DNA of 46,067 bases from Arthrobacter sp. H5 (GTDB taxonomy: Bacteria > Actinomycetota > Actinomycetes > Actinomycetales > Micrococcaceae), in the NCBI RefSeq assembly GCF_000520595.1, contig NZ_KI914989.1, positions 225,312 through 271,378 on the forward strand. The letters are read 5' to 3'. How positions within the stretch are numbered: position 1 is the first letter of the stretch; each line of letters begins with the position of its first letter. Both the position numbers and the translations under genes were made by a program. Shown here piece after piece: positions 7,791 through 15,067 of this stretch. The notes under the pieces were generated by a model. It was not told the origin of the DNA and did no database searches. It was given only the letters and a program-made list of their open reading frames with translations.

Positions 7791-8767
7791 TTGTGAGATC
7801 GGCACTCGAAGAGCTTGTCGTTGAGCCGCTGGTAATTCCGGAATCGATTGATGTCCCTGAGGCCGGGGCCTTTCTCGCGGTGTGCCGCCTTGTCGATCAG
7901 GCGGAGCTGGAGCTCTGGGGCAATACCGACCGAGCGGCTACTTCCGCCCAGCGGCTGCGATCCTGGCGGAGCGACGAGTACAACGATCTGCGCATGTTCG
8001 TGGCCCGGCTCGACGGCGAAGTGGTGGGCCGGCTCTGGGTGGTCATGCCGCTCCGTGAGAACAAGGGCAAGGCGGAGCTTAACGTCCTGGTGGGCCAGCC
8101 GTGGCGCGGGCGGGGTATTGGCCGCGCGTTAATTGAGCGCGCGGAACAGATTGCAGCGCAGCAGGGCCGGACCATTCTGGAGGGCTACACGGAGCAGCCC
8201 GCCGACTTCGATCCGGATTCCGTTGCCTTGCTGGCACCGGTATCCGGCACCGGTGCCCTCCCCGCCGACTCGCGCGACGTGTTGTTTCTGCAGCGCAATG
8301 GATACACGCTTGAGCAGGTGGAGCGCTTCAGCGTGCTCCAGCTGCCACTCGATGAAGCCGAGGTGCAGGCGCTGGAGCGGACCGCCGCCGAAAGGTCAGC
8401 GGGCTACCGCATTCTCAGCTGGGTGGGCAAATGTCCTCAGCATCTGGTGGAGGAGTATGCGGGGCTCTGTGCGCGCATGGCAACCGACGCTCCAACGGCC
8501 GGACTCCACTATGAAGAGGAGATCTGGGATGAAAAGCGCGTTCGCTCCGACGAGGATGAAGCGATCGACGCGGGTTCCTCCCTGCAGGTGTCCGCCGCCC
8601 AGCATCTTGAGACGGGCCGCCTGGTCGCCTACACCGTCCTCACCAAGGCGGAGGGTAAGGACACCCTGGAGCAGGATGACACCTTGGTGGCGATGGGCTT
8701 CAGGCCCGCAGGGTGCGACGGCGAATGGCAGAAGAAGACCGACGACGACGGCGCAGTACCCCGGTAG
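7787..8767 (+). CDS. GNAT acetyltransferase paralogue lacking the second CoA motif
   Basis: 326 residues and clearly a tandem paralogue of the preceding protein: shared landmarks are 'PES.D...A..F', 'LWG', 'FVAR..G.V.G', 'WEEEVWD' versus 'YEEEIWD', and 'EDTLV' versus 'DDTLV'. The first motif A is intact ('VLVGQPWRGRGIGRAL'). At the C-terminus it runs from 'EQDDTLV' straight to 'AMGFRPAGCDGEWQKK', skipping the 47 residues that carry the second motif A in its neighbour. ATG 7787 overlaps the upstream stop (ATGA), but GTG 7793 has the better spacing from GGAAGG at 7781-7786. Substrate unknown; possibly only the first domain is catalytic. Confidence 0.82.
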   Translation: MIVRSALEELVVEPLVIPESIDVPEAGAFLAVCRLVDQAELELWGNTDRAATSAQRLRSWRSDEYNDLRMFVARLDGEVVGRLWVVMPLRENKGKAELNVLVGQPWRGRGIGRALIERAEQIAAQQGRTILEGYTEQPADFDPDSVALLAPVSGTGALPADSRDVLFLQRNGYTLEQVERFSVLQLPLDEAEVQALERTAAERSAGYRILSWVGKCPQHLVEEYAGLCARMATDAPTAGLHYEEEIWDEKRVRSDEDEAIDAGSSLQVSAAQHLETGRLVAYTVLTKAEGKDTLEQDDTLVAMGFRPAGCDGEWQKKTDDDGAVPR

Positions 8768-8784
8768 CCGTCAGCCGCCGTCGT
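8745..8784. terminator. Candidate hairpin between convergent GNAT and regulator genes
   Basis: ACGACGGCG (8745-8753) pairs with CGCCGTCGT (8776-8784) across the GNAT stop codon, with a 22-base loop and no T tract. It is the only terminator-like structure between these convergent genes. Confidence 0.35.
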
Positions 8785-8797
8785 GCGTCCTCCGTGC

Positions 8798-9508
8798 TTA
8801 GGAGCGCTGTTCTTCCAGGACGTAGGACCTCAGGTCATCGAGGGTCTGCTGCATGTGGGCGTCCATTGCCCCGCGCGAGCGCTCCGGGTTCCGCGATGCC
8901 AGGCTTTCCGCGATGTTCTGATGATGTCCGATCGCATTCTCTTGAATCTGGCGGATCTCAGAAGTCTGGGTGCGGCGTCGCTCCAGTATCCGGTGCAGAG
9001 GTTCAAATAGCACCGCCACAAAAACGTTCTGTGAAGCCTGCAGAATGATGTCGTGGAAGGCGAGGTCCGCCTCCACGAATGCTGCAACATCATTGACCTC
9101 GTGGGCAGAGCGCATTGCGGCGACGTGGCCAAACAGTGCCTGAACTTCGGCGTCGTCAATCCGACCAGCCGCCAATTCACATGCTCCGGTTTCGAGCATG
9201 CGCCGCAGCTCAATTAATTGAACGGCGGCAGCCGCGTCGTTTTTCCCTTCGGATGCAGCCCGAAGCACAGCCTCGAGGGACGCCCAGCGGTTCAGTGGGT
9301 TCACGAACGTGCCTCGGCCGCGCTCTACTCTCAGGATGCGTTGCGCTTCCAGGGTCTTCATGGCCTCGCGCACCGTCATCCGGCTGACCTCATGTTTGGC
9401 GCTGAGCTCCAGCTCACCGGGCACACTGGCGCCTGGCGGGAATTCCCCCATGATGATCCGGTCCAGAAGTTCGTCTGCCACCACTCCGACCAGTGATTTC
9501 CGTGCCAT
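8798..9508 (-). CDS. GntR-family regulator, FadR subfamily (FCD domain)
   Basis: 236 residues from ATG 9508; a GTG at 9523 is an alternative, and neither has a strong ribosome site. The N-terminal winged helix has 'GVVADELLDRIIMGEFPPG' and 'LSAKHEVSRMTVREAMKTLE' followed by the wing 'VERGRGTFVN'. The C-terminal FCD ligand domain has 'LIELRRMLETGACELAA', the metal-type Asp and His in 'EADLAFHDIIL' and further His residues near 'AIGHHQNI'. FadR-type regulators of this sort bind small organic acids. It is divergent from the acid-sugar kinase and dehydrogenase genes, and the gap holds two palindromes of the GT-N3-AC type, so it probably represses them until the sugar acid or a derivative is present. 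Confidence 0.92.
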   Translation of the reverse strand: MARKSLVGVVADELLDRIIMGEFPPGASVPGELELSAKHEVSRMTVREAMKTLEAQRILRVERGRGTFVNPLNRWASLEAVLRAASEGKNDAAAAVQLIELRRMLETGACELAAGRIDDAEVQALFGHVAAMRSAHEVNDVAAFVEADLAFHDIILQASQNVFVAVLFEPLHRILERRRTQTSEIRQIQENAIGHHQNIAESLASRNPERSRGAMDAHMQQTLDDLRSYVLEEQRS

Positions 9509-9535
9509 GCTACCCGCGTCCACTGTTGTTGCCTT

Positions 9536-9548
9536 AGATGTCTGACAA
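9536..9548. promoter_or_regulatory. Operator candidate 1 for the GntR/FadR regulator
   Basis: AGATGTCTGACAA contains the palindrome TGTC-T-GACA (9539-9547), which fits the FadR-subfamily core GT-N3-AC. It lies about 28 bases upstream of the regulator's own ATG. The same 12 bases recur in inverted orientation at 9601-9613. Confidence 0.6.
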
Positions 9549-9572
9549 TTCTACTTGCGCGTCTTTGTGCCG

Positions 9573-9601
9573 TGTGCAACACTAGCATTTGAAGTTATAA
9601 A
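9573..9601 (+). promoter_or_regulatory. Possible promoter of the acid-sugar kinase operon
   Basis: TATAAA at 9596-9601 is a good -10 candidate; the hexamer 17 bases upstream (TGTGCA, 9573-9578) is a weak -35. Operator 2 begins at the last base of the -10, a position that would block polymerase. Confidence 0.35.
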
Positions 9602-9613
9602 TGTCAGACATCT
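9601..9613. promoter_or_regulatory. Operator candidate 2 for the GntR/FadR regulator
   Basis: ATGTCAGACATCT holds the perfect 11-base palindrome ATGTC-A-GACAT (9601-9611) and is the reverse complement of site 1 over 12 bases. Centre-to-centre distance from site 1 is about 63 bases, roughly six helical turns, which would permit looping. Confidence 0.62.
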
Positions 9614-9658
9614 TACAAATATATTAGCCTCATAAGTCCTCACACAATGGAGTGCGCA

Positions 9659-11140
9659 ATGCCCGTTGAAGCAGATATCCTCGCCAACTTCCCGTCGGAA
9701 ATGCAGATTCCCGCTCAACTGGTGGCCGACGGCGTCGTCCTGGCTTCCAAAACAGCGCCCCGCGTGCTGGTGGTCCTCGATGACGATCCCACCGGAACGC
9801 AGTCAGTGTGGGACCTCCCGGTCCTCACGCGCTGGGAGGCGCAGGACTTCACCTGGGCGTTCGCCCAGGCAAAACCAGCCATCTACGTCCTGACAAACAG
9901 CCGCAGCCTGGATCCCGCAGAAGCAGCCGCCCGCAATGAGGAGGTGGTCCGGAATGCGCTGGCCGCGGCTGCGGCCGGGGGCTTGGGGTTGCGTGTCGGT
10001 TTCGTCAGCCGAAGCGACTCCACGCTTCGCGGCCACTATCCGCTGGAGCCGGATGTCATCGCGGCCACGGTCAGCGCGGTAAGCGGTGCTGCGACCGACG
10101 GCGTCGTGATTGTTCCAGCATTTCCCGACGCCGGCCGCGTCACCATTGGCGGTATCCACTACATGCGTGCCACGGACAGCCAGGAGGGTCAGCTTATTCC
10201 GGTTGCCGAGACCGAGTTCGCCAAGGACGCCACCTTTGGATTCACCAACTCCGAAATGGCCCGGTATGTGGAGGAAAAGTCCCAGGGCCGATTCAAGGCG
10301 GAAGCTGTGATCGTCCTGGACCTCACCATCATCCGGGCAGGTAGCGCCGTCAATGATCCGGTCGTTTCCGCCAAGGCGATCGCGGACGCTATCGAGCCTG
10401 CGACGGAATCGACGCCCATTGTGGCTGACATCGTTACCGAGAACGATCTGCGTGCCCTTGCACTAGGGCTTGAGGAGGCTGAAAGGCGCGGTAAGAAACT
10501 CCTCTACCGTGTAGGCCCGCCGTTTGTCCGTGCACGCATCGGCCAGGAGATCCGCGCGGAACTCAGCGCCGCGGAGGCTTTCTCAGGCAATACCCCATCA
10601 GAGGCCGGCGGAATGATCGTGGTCGGCTCGCACGTGGGTGTCACCACGCGCCAACTCAAGGTTCTCGTAGAGCAGCACAGTGCGGCCCGCATCGTGGAGA
10701 TCGACGTCGAACGGCTCCTCGCCGCAGACGCCGAGACGTACCTGGACCAGACCGTCGAAGCGGTTGTCGGTGCGCTCCGCAAAGGCGACGTGATCGTTCA
10801 CACCAGCCGCCAGCTGATCAAAACCGGCGACGCCGCCGCGAGCCTGAAGATTGCCCGCACAGTGTCCGCCGCCGTCGTCGCCGTTGTTAACCGGACGCTG
10901 AAAACGTACCCACCGCGGTTTGTCATTGCCAAGGGCGGCATCACCTCATCGGATGTCGCCGCACATGGTCTGGAAATCCGTCACGCGATTGTCCGTGGAC
11001 CAATGCTCCCGGGCATTGTCAGCCTGTGGGAACCCGTGGACGGCCCAGCGAAGGGGATTCCGTATGTGGTGTTTGCAGGAAACGTGGGCGACGACGAATC
11101 CCTGGCCCAGGTCACGCGGAAGCTGAGTAACACCTTCTAA
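9659..11140 (+). CDS. Four-carbon acid sugar kinase family protein (former DUF1537)
   Basis: 493 residues. The N-terminal domain starts with the family motif 'RVLVVLDDDPTGTQSV' (Asp41-Asp43) and has 'SRSDSTLRGHYPLEPD' near 118; the C-terminal nucleotide-binding domain has 'VIAKGGITSSDVA' near 422 and 'LPGIVSLWEP...GIPYVVFAGNVGD' (given in part). Members phosphorylate the 4-hydroxyl of C4 sugar acids such as threonate or erythronate; which one is used here cannot be read off. ATG 9659 is chosen over ATG 9647 because GGAG (9649-9652) lies 6 bases upstream. It forms a pair with the dehydrogenase downstream (46-base gap) under the divergent FadR-type regulator. Confidence 0.9.
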   Translation: MPVEADILANFPSEMQIPAQLVADGVVLASKTAPRVLVVLDDDPTGTQSVWDLPVLTRWEAQDFTWAFAQAKPAIYVLTNSRSLDPAEAAARNEEVVRNALAAAAAGGLGLRVGFVSRSDSTLRGHYPLEPDVIAATVSAVSGAATDGVVIVPAFPDAGRVTIGGIHYMRATDSQEGQLIPVAETEFAKDATFGFTNSEMARYVEEKSQGRFKAEAVIVLDLTIIRAGSAVNDPVVSAKAIADAIEPATESTPIVADIVTENDLRALALGLEEAERRGKKLLYRVGPPFVRARIGQEIRAELSAAEAFSGNTPSEAGGMIVVGSHVGVTTRQLKVLVEQHSAARIVEIDVERLLAADAETYLDQTVEAVVGALRKGDVIVHTSRQLIKTGDAAASLKIARTVSAAVVAVVNRTLKTYPPRFVIAKGGITSSDVAAHGLEIRHAIVRGPMLPGIVSLWEPVDGPAKGIPYVVFAGNVGDDESLAQVTRKLSNTF

Positions 11141-11186
11141 CACCATCAACATCGAACGAACAACGCAGCATTCAATGGAGAAAACC

Positions 11187-12086
11187 ATGATTGAAACCTA
11201 CAAAGTCACAGTCCTTGGCCTTGGCGCCATGGGCCTGCCAATGGCCACCCGCCTGGCAAGCAGGCTCGCAGTCCACGGCTTCGACATCGCCGAGCCCCGC
11301 CTGAAGCTCGCGGAAGAGGCCGGAGTCCAAACGTTTGCCTCGGCTCGCGAAGCAGTCCAGGACACTGACGCGCTGCTGCTGGCTGTGCGCAACAGTGAAC
11401 AACTGGGCGATGTGCTCTTCGGAGAGAGTGGTGTGGCCTCCGCGCTGAAGCCGGGCGCCGTCGTCATCCTGACAAGCACGGTAGGGACGGAAGTGATTCC
11501 GGGTACTGTGGCCCGTCTGGCCGAGTTCGGCGTAGCGCTCGTGGACGCACCGCTGTCCGGTGGTCCCAAGCGTGCAGGCGTTGGGGATCTGCTGATCGTG
11601 GTCGGGGCGGAGCCCGCGGCGCTTGAATCAGCGCGTCCGGTTCTGGAGTTGCTGGCATCTACCCTGACGGTAGTGGGCGACAGGCCCGGCGACGGCCAGG
11701 CACTCAAGACAGTCAACCAGCTCCTCTGCGGCATCCACATTGCTGCTGCGGCCGAAGCAATGGCCCTCGCGGATGCGCTTGGTCTGGACCAGGCCAAGAC
11801 CCTCGCCGCACTCGAGGCGGGTGCCGCCGGTTCATTCATGCTGTCCAACCGCGGCCCCCGCATCCTCGAGGCGTACAGCGAGGAAGGCGCCGAGGTGCTC
11901 AGCCGGCTGGACATCTTCGTCAAGGATATGGGGATTGTCGGCAAGGCCACCCGCGCCGCGGGCCTGGCGGCCCCGGTGGCCGCAGCCGCCGAACAGCTGT
12001 ACCTGCTCGGTCAGGCCCAGGGGCTTGCTGCGGAAGACGATTCTGCTGTCATCAAGGTGATAGCCCCCACTAAACGCACGCTCTAA
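11187..12086 (+). CDS. NAD-binding 3-hydroxyacid dehydrogenase, threonate dehydrogenase-like
   Basis: 299 residues of the beta-hydroxyacid dehydrogenase family. The Rossmann motif is 'VTVLGLGAMGLPMATRL' at residues 7-23; substrate-binding 'DAPLSGGPKRAGVGDL' is at 120-135; the catalytic lysine is Lys174 in 'ALKTVNQLLCGIH', and the C-terminal helical domain includes 'FVKDMGIVGKATRAAGL'. In characterised loci a dehydrogenase of this type oxidises L-threonate or D-erythronate to the 2-oxo acid, which the neighbouring kinase phosphorylates. ATG 11187 has GGAG 6 bases upstream; ATG 11175 does not. The isomerase and aldolase that complete the route are not in this window. Confidence 0.88.
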   Translation: MIETYKVTVLGLGAMGLPMATRLASRLAVHGFDIAEPRLKLAEEAGVQTFASAREAVQDTDALLLAVRNSEQLGDVLFGESGVASALKPGAVVILTSTVGTEVIPGTVARLAEFGVALVDAPLSGGPKRAGVGDLLIVVGAEPAALESARPVLELLASTLTVVGDRPGDGQALKTVNQLLCGIHIAAAAEAMALADALGLDQAKTLAALEAGAAGSFMLSNRGPRILEAYSEEGAEVLSRLDIFVKDMGIVGKATRAAGLAAPVAAAAEQLYLLGQAQGLAAEDDSAVIKVIAPTKRTL

Positions 12087-12397
12087 ACACCCTCAACAAA
12101 CCGACGACGGCGGCTCCCGCCATAGGCGATTTGGTCTCCAACTCGCCCATCCCGTAGTCTTGACTCACCAAAGACCGTCGGTCGATGCGTATCCCACAAC
12201 TGATGCCGGACCTGTTCCGTGTGATGTTGCCGGGTGAGCATCTGAAGGTTCCCGTAATGGGCGGCCAGCGCAGGTTAACGTAGCTTTCTTCCCTGAGGCA
12301 CTGTGTGCCTCAGTCTGGGAGATGCCCCGTGCAACCTGCGCGGGGCGTTTTTTATTGGAGCAGGCAGTACCGGCACCAATTCCCCGGAAGGAGGGTT
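12087..12397 (+). other. Intergenic region: rplJ promoter/leader
   Basis: No gene is seen in these 311 bases. TTGACT at 12160-12165 is a possible -35 element, but no convincing -10 follows at 16-18 bases. The 3' part is an L10-type leader with a 9-bp hairpin (12293-12313) and an intrinsic terminator (12324-12353) ahead of the ribosome site GGAAGGAGGG. Confidence 0.6.
12293..12353 (+). promoter_or_regulatory. rplJ leader attenuator: hairpin plus intrinsic terminator
   Basis: CTGAGGCAC (12293-12301) pairs perfectly with GTGCCTCAG (12305-12313). Then GCCCCGTGC (12324-12332) pairs with GCGCGGGGC (12338-12346, one G-U) around AACCT and is followed by GTTTTTTATT (six T at 12348-12353). This is the best intrinsic-terminator signature in the window, yet it sits 45 bases upstream of the rplJ start codon. 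It suggests premature termination of rplJL mRNA, perhaps controlled by L10-L12 binding to the leader. Confidence 0.7.
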
Positions 12398-13024
12398 ATG
12401 GCAACGCCAATCAAGGTATCGGCAGTGGAGGAAATCACCAATGATTTCAAAGACTCCAACGCTGCTGTCCTAACCGAATACCGTGGGCTCACCGTTGCGC
12501 AGCTGAAGGAACTTCGCCGTTCACTCGGCGCAGAAACCAAATACGCTGTCGTCAAAAACACCCTGACGGGCATTGCAGCCAAGGAAGCAGGCATCGACGC
12601 GTTCGATGGTCAGCTTGCCGGACCCACTGCAATCGCCTTCATCAAGGGTGACGCCATCGCTGCGGCAAAGAGCCTTACGGATTTCGCGAAGTCCAACCCA
12701 CAGCTCGTCATCAAAACCGGAATTTTTGAAGGCAAGACCTTCAATTCCGGTGAGGTTGCTGCCCTCGCGGCGCTCGAGTCGCGTGAGTTCCAGCTGTCCA
12801 GGGTAGCCGGTGTGCTGAAAGCACCCATGGCCACCCTTGCCCGCACCCTCGATGCCCTACGCATCAAGCTGGAGGAGAACGAAGGGGGATCTGCGTCAGC
12901 AGAATCTTCCGTCTCCGAAGATCCCGCTGCTGAAGAGGCCCCCGCTGCACCCGTTGCAGAGGAAGCCGCCGCATCCGCAGACGCTGCACCCGCAGAAGAA
13001 GCAGCCTCCCCCGAAGAGAAGTAA
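12398..13024 (+). CDS. rplJ: 50S ribosomal protein L10
   Basis: 208 residues against about 170-180 in many bacteria. The globular rRNA-binding part is residues 1-165 ('TEYRGLTVAQLKELRRSLG', 'YAVVKNTL', 'LAGPTAIAF') and the helix that docks L7/L12 dimers follows ('FQLSRVAGVLKAPMATLART'). The last 35 residues form an acidic Ala/Glu/Pro tail ('EEAPAAPVAEEAAASADAAP'). Start ATG 12398 has GGAAGGAGGG just upstream; the frame upstream of it crosses the leader terminator and is rejected. The 60-base gap to rplL and the shared leader indicate one operon in which L12 is made in excess. Confidence 0.97.
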   Translation: MATPIKVSAVEEITNDFKDSNAAVLTEYRGLTVAQLKELRRSLGAETKYAVVKNTLTGIAAKEAGIDAFDGQLAGPTAIAFIKGDAIAAAKSLTDFAKSNPQLVIKTGIFEGKTFNSGEVAALAALESREFQLSRVAGVLKAPMATLARTLDALRIKLEENEGGSASAESSVSEDPAAEEAPAAPVAEEAAASADAAPAEEAASPEEK

Positions 13025-13084
13025 TTTTCTTCATCCACCAAATCTCCCGGTGCACGCAGCACCACAAAGGAAGGATGCTTAGCC

Positions 13085-13462
13085 ATGGCGAAGCTCACCA
13101 ACGAAGAGCTCATTGAAGCTTTCAAGGAACTGACCATCATCGAACTCTCTGAGTTCGTCAAGCTGTTTGAGGAGACCTTCGAGGTCACCGCAGCAGCCGT
13201 AGCAGTTGCTGGCCCCGCCGGCGGCGGCGGCGAAGAGGCTGAAGCCGAGCAGGATGCGTTTGACGTAGTCCTCGAAGCTGCAGGCGACAAGAAGATCGCA
13301 GTGATCAAGGAAGTACGCGCCCTGACCTCACTGGGTCTGAAGGAAGCCAAGGATGTTGTGGACAGCGCACCCAAGGCTGTACTGGAAGGCGTAACCAAGG
13401 AAGCTGCTGAGAAGGCCAAGGAAGCCCTCGAGGCTGCCGGCGCAACGGTTACCCTGAAGTAA
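13085..13462 (+). CDS. rplL: 50S ribosomal protein L7/L12
   Basis: 125 residues, the usual length. The N-terminal dimerisation helix pair ('[20 protein letters not shown]') is joined by an Ala/Gly/Glu-rich hinge ('[17 protein letters not shown]') to the factor-binding C-terminal domain ('[20 protein letters not shown]', '[20 protein letters not shown]' region). It recruits translational GTPases to the ribosome. AAGGAAGG lies upstream of the ATG. A 14-bp perfect hairpin ends the transcript 14 bases past the stop. Confidence 0.98.
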   Translation: MAKLTNEELIEAFKELTIIELSEFVKLFEETFEVTAAAVAVAGPAGGGGEEAEAEQDAFDVVLEAAGDKKIAVIKEVRALTSLGLKEAKDVVDSAPKAVLEGVTKEAAEKAKEALEAAGATVTLK

Positions 13463-13476
13463 TACGCTTCACACAG

Positions 13477-13513
13477 GAAGCCCCGCACTCCACCAAAGCG
13501 AGTGCGGGGCTTC
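13477..13513. terminator. Bidirectional terminator between rplL and the thiolase gene
   Basis: GAAGCCCCGCACTC (13477-13490) and GAGTGCGGGGCTTC (13500-13513) pair perfectly over 14 bp with a 9-base loop; TTCTTCTG follows on the plus side. It lies between two convergent genes and can serve both. Confidence 0.88.
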
Positions 13514-13527
13514 TTCTGCGTCTGGCG

Positions 13528-14730
13528 TCAGTTGCGGTACAGGAGGAGTGCCTCTCCCTGCCCGCCGCCGCCGCACAGCGAAACCGCGGCGCGCCCGGAA
13601 CCGCGCTTGTTCAATTCATGGGCGGCGTGCAGTGCCAGCCTTGCTCCTGAAGCTCCAATCGGGTGTCCCAGCGCAATTGCTCCGCCGTGGATGTTGCACT
13701 GGTCGAGGGGGACATTCAGCTCCTTCAGCGATTGGCAGGCCACCGAACCGAATGCCTCGTTGATTTCCACGAAATCCAGGTCCGGTGTGGACCAGCCCGC
13801 GCGCCCCAATGCCTGGTGAATGGCGTTGGCGGGCTGGGAGTGCAGGGAATTATCGGGGCCCGCCACCTGGCCGTGGTTCCCCACCACCGCAAGGATGTCC
13901 AGCCCGAGGCTCTCTGCATTCTCGCGGGATGTCAGTACAAGAGCTGCGGCACCGTCGGACAGCGGAGAGGAATTACCGGCGGTGATGGTGCCCGCCTTAT
14001 CGAACGCCGGGCGAAGTCCTGCAAGGGTTTCGACGGTTGTTCCGGGGCGGACGCCTTCATCTTCGGTGAGGATGACGTCGTCGCCCTTTCTCTGCGGCAC
14101 GGTGACCGGAACAATTTCCGCCTTGAACGCACCGGACTCCATGGCCGCGGCTGCGCGCTGGTGGGAGAACGCCGCCACAGTGTCCTGGGCGGTTCGTTCG
14201 ATGCCGAGCACGGCGTTCCCACGCTCCGTGGACGCGCCCATCGATTCATTATCGAAGGCATCCGTCAGCCCGTCATTGGCAACCGAGTCCACGGCCTGCA
14301 TGTTGCCGTACGTCCAGCCCTGACGCGACCCGGGGAGCAGATGCGGTCCGCGGGTCATCGATTCCTGACCACCGGCAACCACAACGGTTGCCTCCCCGCT
14401 GCGGATCAGGCGCGCTGCGTCAATGACGGCGGTCAACCCGGAGAGGCAGACTTTGTTGATGGTGACGGTGGGGACGTCCCATCCGATTCCCGCTTTGATT
14501 GCGGTCTGACGGGCAGGATTCTGGCCACATCCGGCCTGCACCACGTGTCCCATGATCAGGGTGTCCACGCGGTCTGCGGTAACCCGGGAGCGCTCAAGGG
14601 CCCCCGCGACGGCAAGGGCGCCGAGCTCGACGGCGGTGAATGCGGACAGTTGACCGTTCAACCGCCCCTGCGGGGTGCGAGCACCGCCGACGATCACAAC
14701 GTCGCCGGGATTCTTCTCGAGGATGTTCAT
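13528..14730 (-). CDS. Acetyl-CoA acetyltransferase (thiolase)
   Basis: 400 residues of the biosynthetic/degradative thiolase family. The acyl-accepting cysteine is Cys95 in 'INKVCLSGLTAV'; the catalytic His lies in 'NIHGGAIALGHPIGASGAR' and the second Cys in 'SLCGGGGQGEAL'; 'VEINEAFGSVA' holds the conserved Asn-Glu. It condenses or cleaves acetoacetyl-CoA in fatty-acid or polyhydroxybutyrate-type metabolism. It is single, on the opposite strand to the ribosomal genes, and separates rplL from rpoB. Upstream of the ATG there is only a weak GTGAG. The precise chain-length preference is not visible. Confidence 0.95.
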   Translation of the reverse strand: MNILEKNPGDVVIVGGARTPQGRLNGQLSAFTAVELGALAVAGALERSRVTADRVDTLIMGHVVQAGCGQNPARQTAIKAGIGWDVPTVTINKVCLSGLTAVIDAARLIRSGEATVVVAGGQESMTRGPHLLPGSRQGWTYGNMQAVDSVANDGLTDAFDNESMGASTERGNAVLGIERTAQDTVAAFSHQRAAAAMESGAFKAEIVPVTVPQRKGDDVILTEDEGVRPGTTVETLAGLRPAFDKAGTITAGNSSPLSDGAAALVLTSRENAESLGLDILAVVGNHGQVAGPDNSLHSQPANAIHQALGRAGWSTPDLDFVEINEAFGSVACQSLKELNVPLDQCNIHGGAIALGHPIGASGARLALHAAHELNKRGSGRAAVSLCGGGGQGEALLLYRN

Positions 14731-15067
14731 GGAAAGGGCTCACTTTCTTCATTGAATGGTGCTGGCACAAGGCTACCGGAGGCACGCGTGGTTTCAGCTA
14801 ATTGTCATTAACCGGGAGCCGGGAGTGCGTGGGTGTTTTATACCACACACGGTTGGACATTGCAGCCACCCTGGCGTACAGTAGATATTTGCGTCTTCCC
14901 TCTTAACCTCAGCCTTCATATAGCGGTGGGCTTTGCCTTGCATTGGTCATTTAACGGGATTTTCCGGATTTCCGGCTTCCGTTCAATGGCTGCGGGCAGC
15001 GGGTTGCACCATTCGGTGCAGGGACTCAAGCGCTGAATACGCCTGAAGGTCTGTGGAAGGATCCCTC
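14731..15067 (+). other. Intergenic region: rpoB promoter and long leader
   Basis: These 337 bases hold no gene. They contain the promoter of the divergent thiolase, the rpoBC promoter (14853-14882) and a leader of about 180 bases with a hairpin TGCACC-ATTC-GGTGCA (15005-15020) before the rpoB ribosome site. Confidence 0.6.
14853..14882 (+). promoter_or_regulatory. rpoBC promoter
   Basis: TTGGAC (14853-14858), an 18-base spacer and TACAGT (14877-14882) make a good housekeeping-sigma promoter about 180 bases upstream of the rpoB start. This is consistent with rpoBC being transcribed separately from rplJL, since the thiolase gene intervenes in the opposite direction. Confidence 0.65.

Noticed and set aside
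6693-8767. GNAT pair as aminoglycoside acetyltransferases
   Set aside because: The two-domain architecture resembles mycothiol-synthase-like proteins, and no aminoglycoside-site motif was recognised; no function beyond acyl transfer can be supported.
14082-14811. Long plus-strand open frames opposite the thiolase
   Set aside because: High-GC shadow frames; the minus-strand thiolase has all catalytic motifs.
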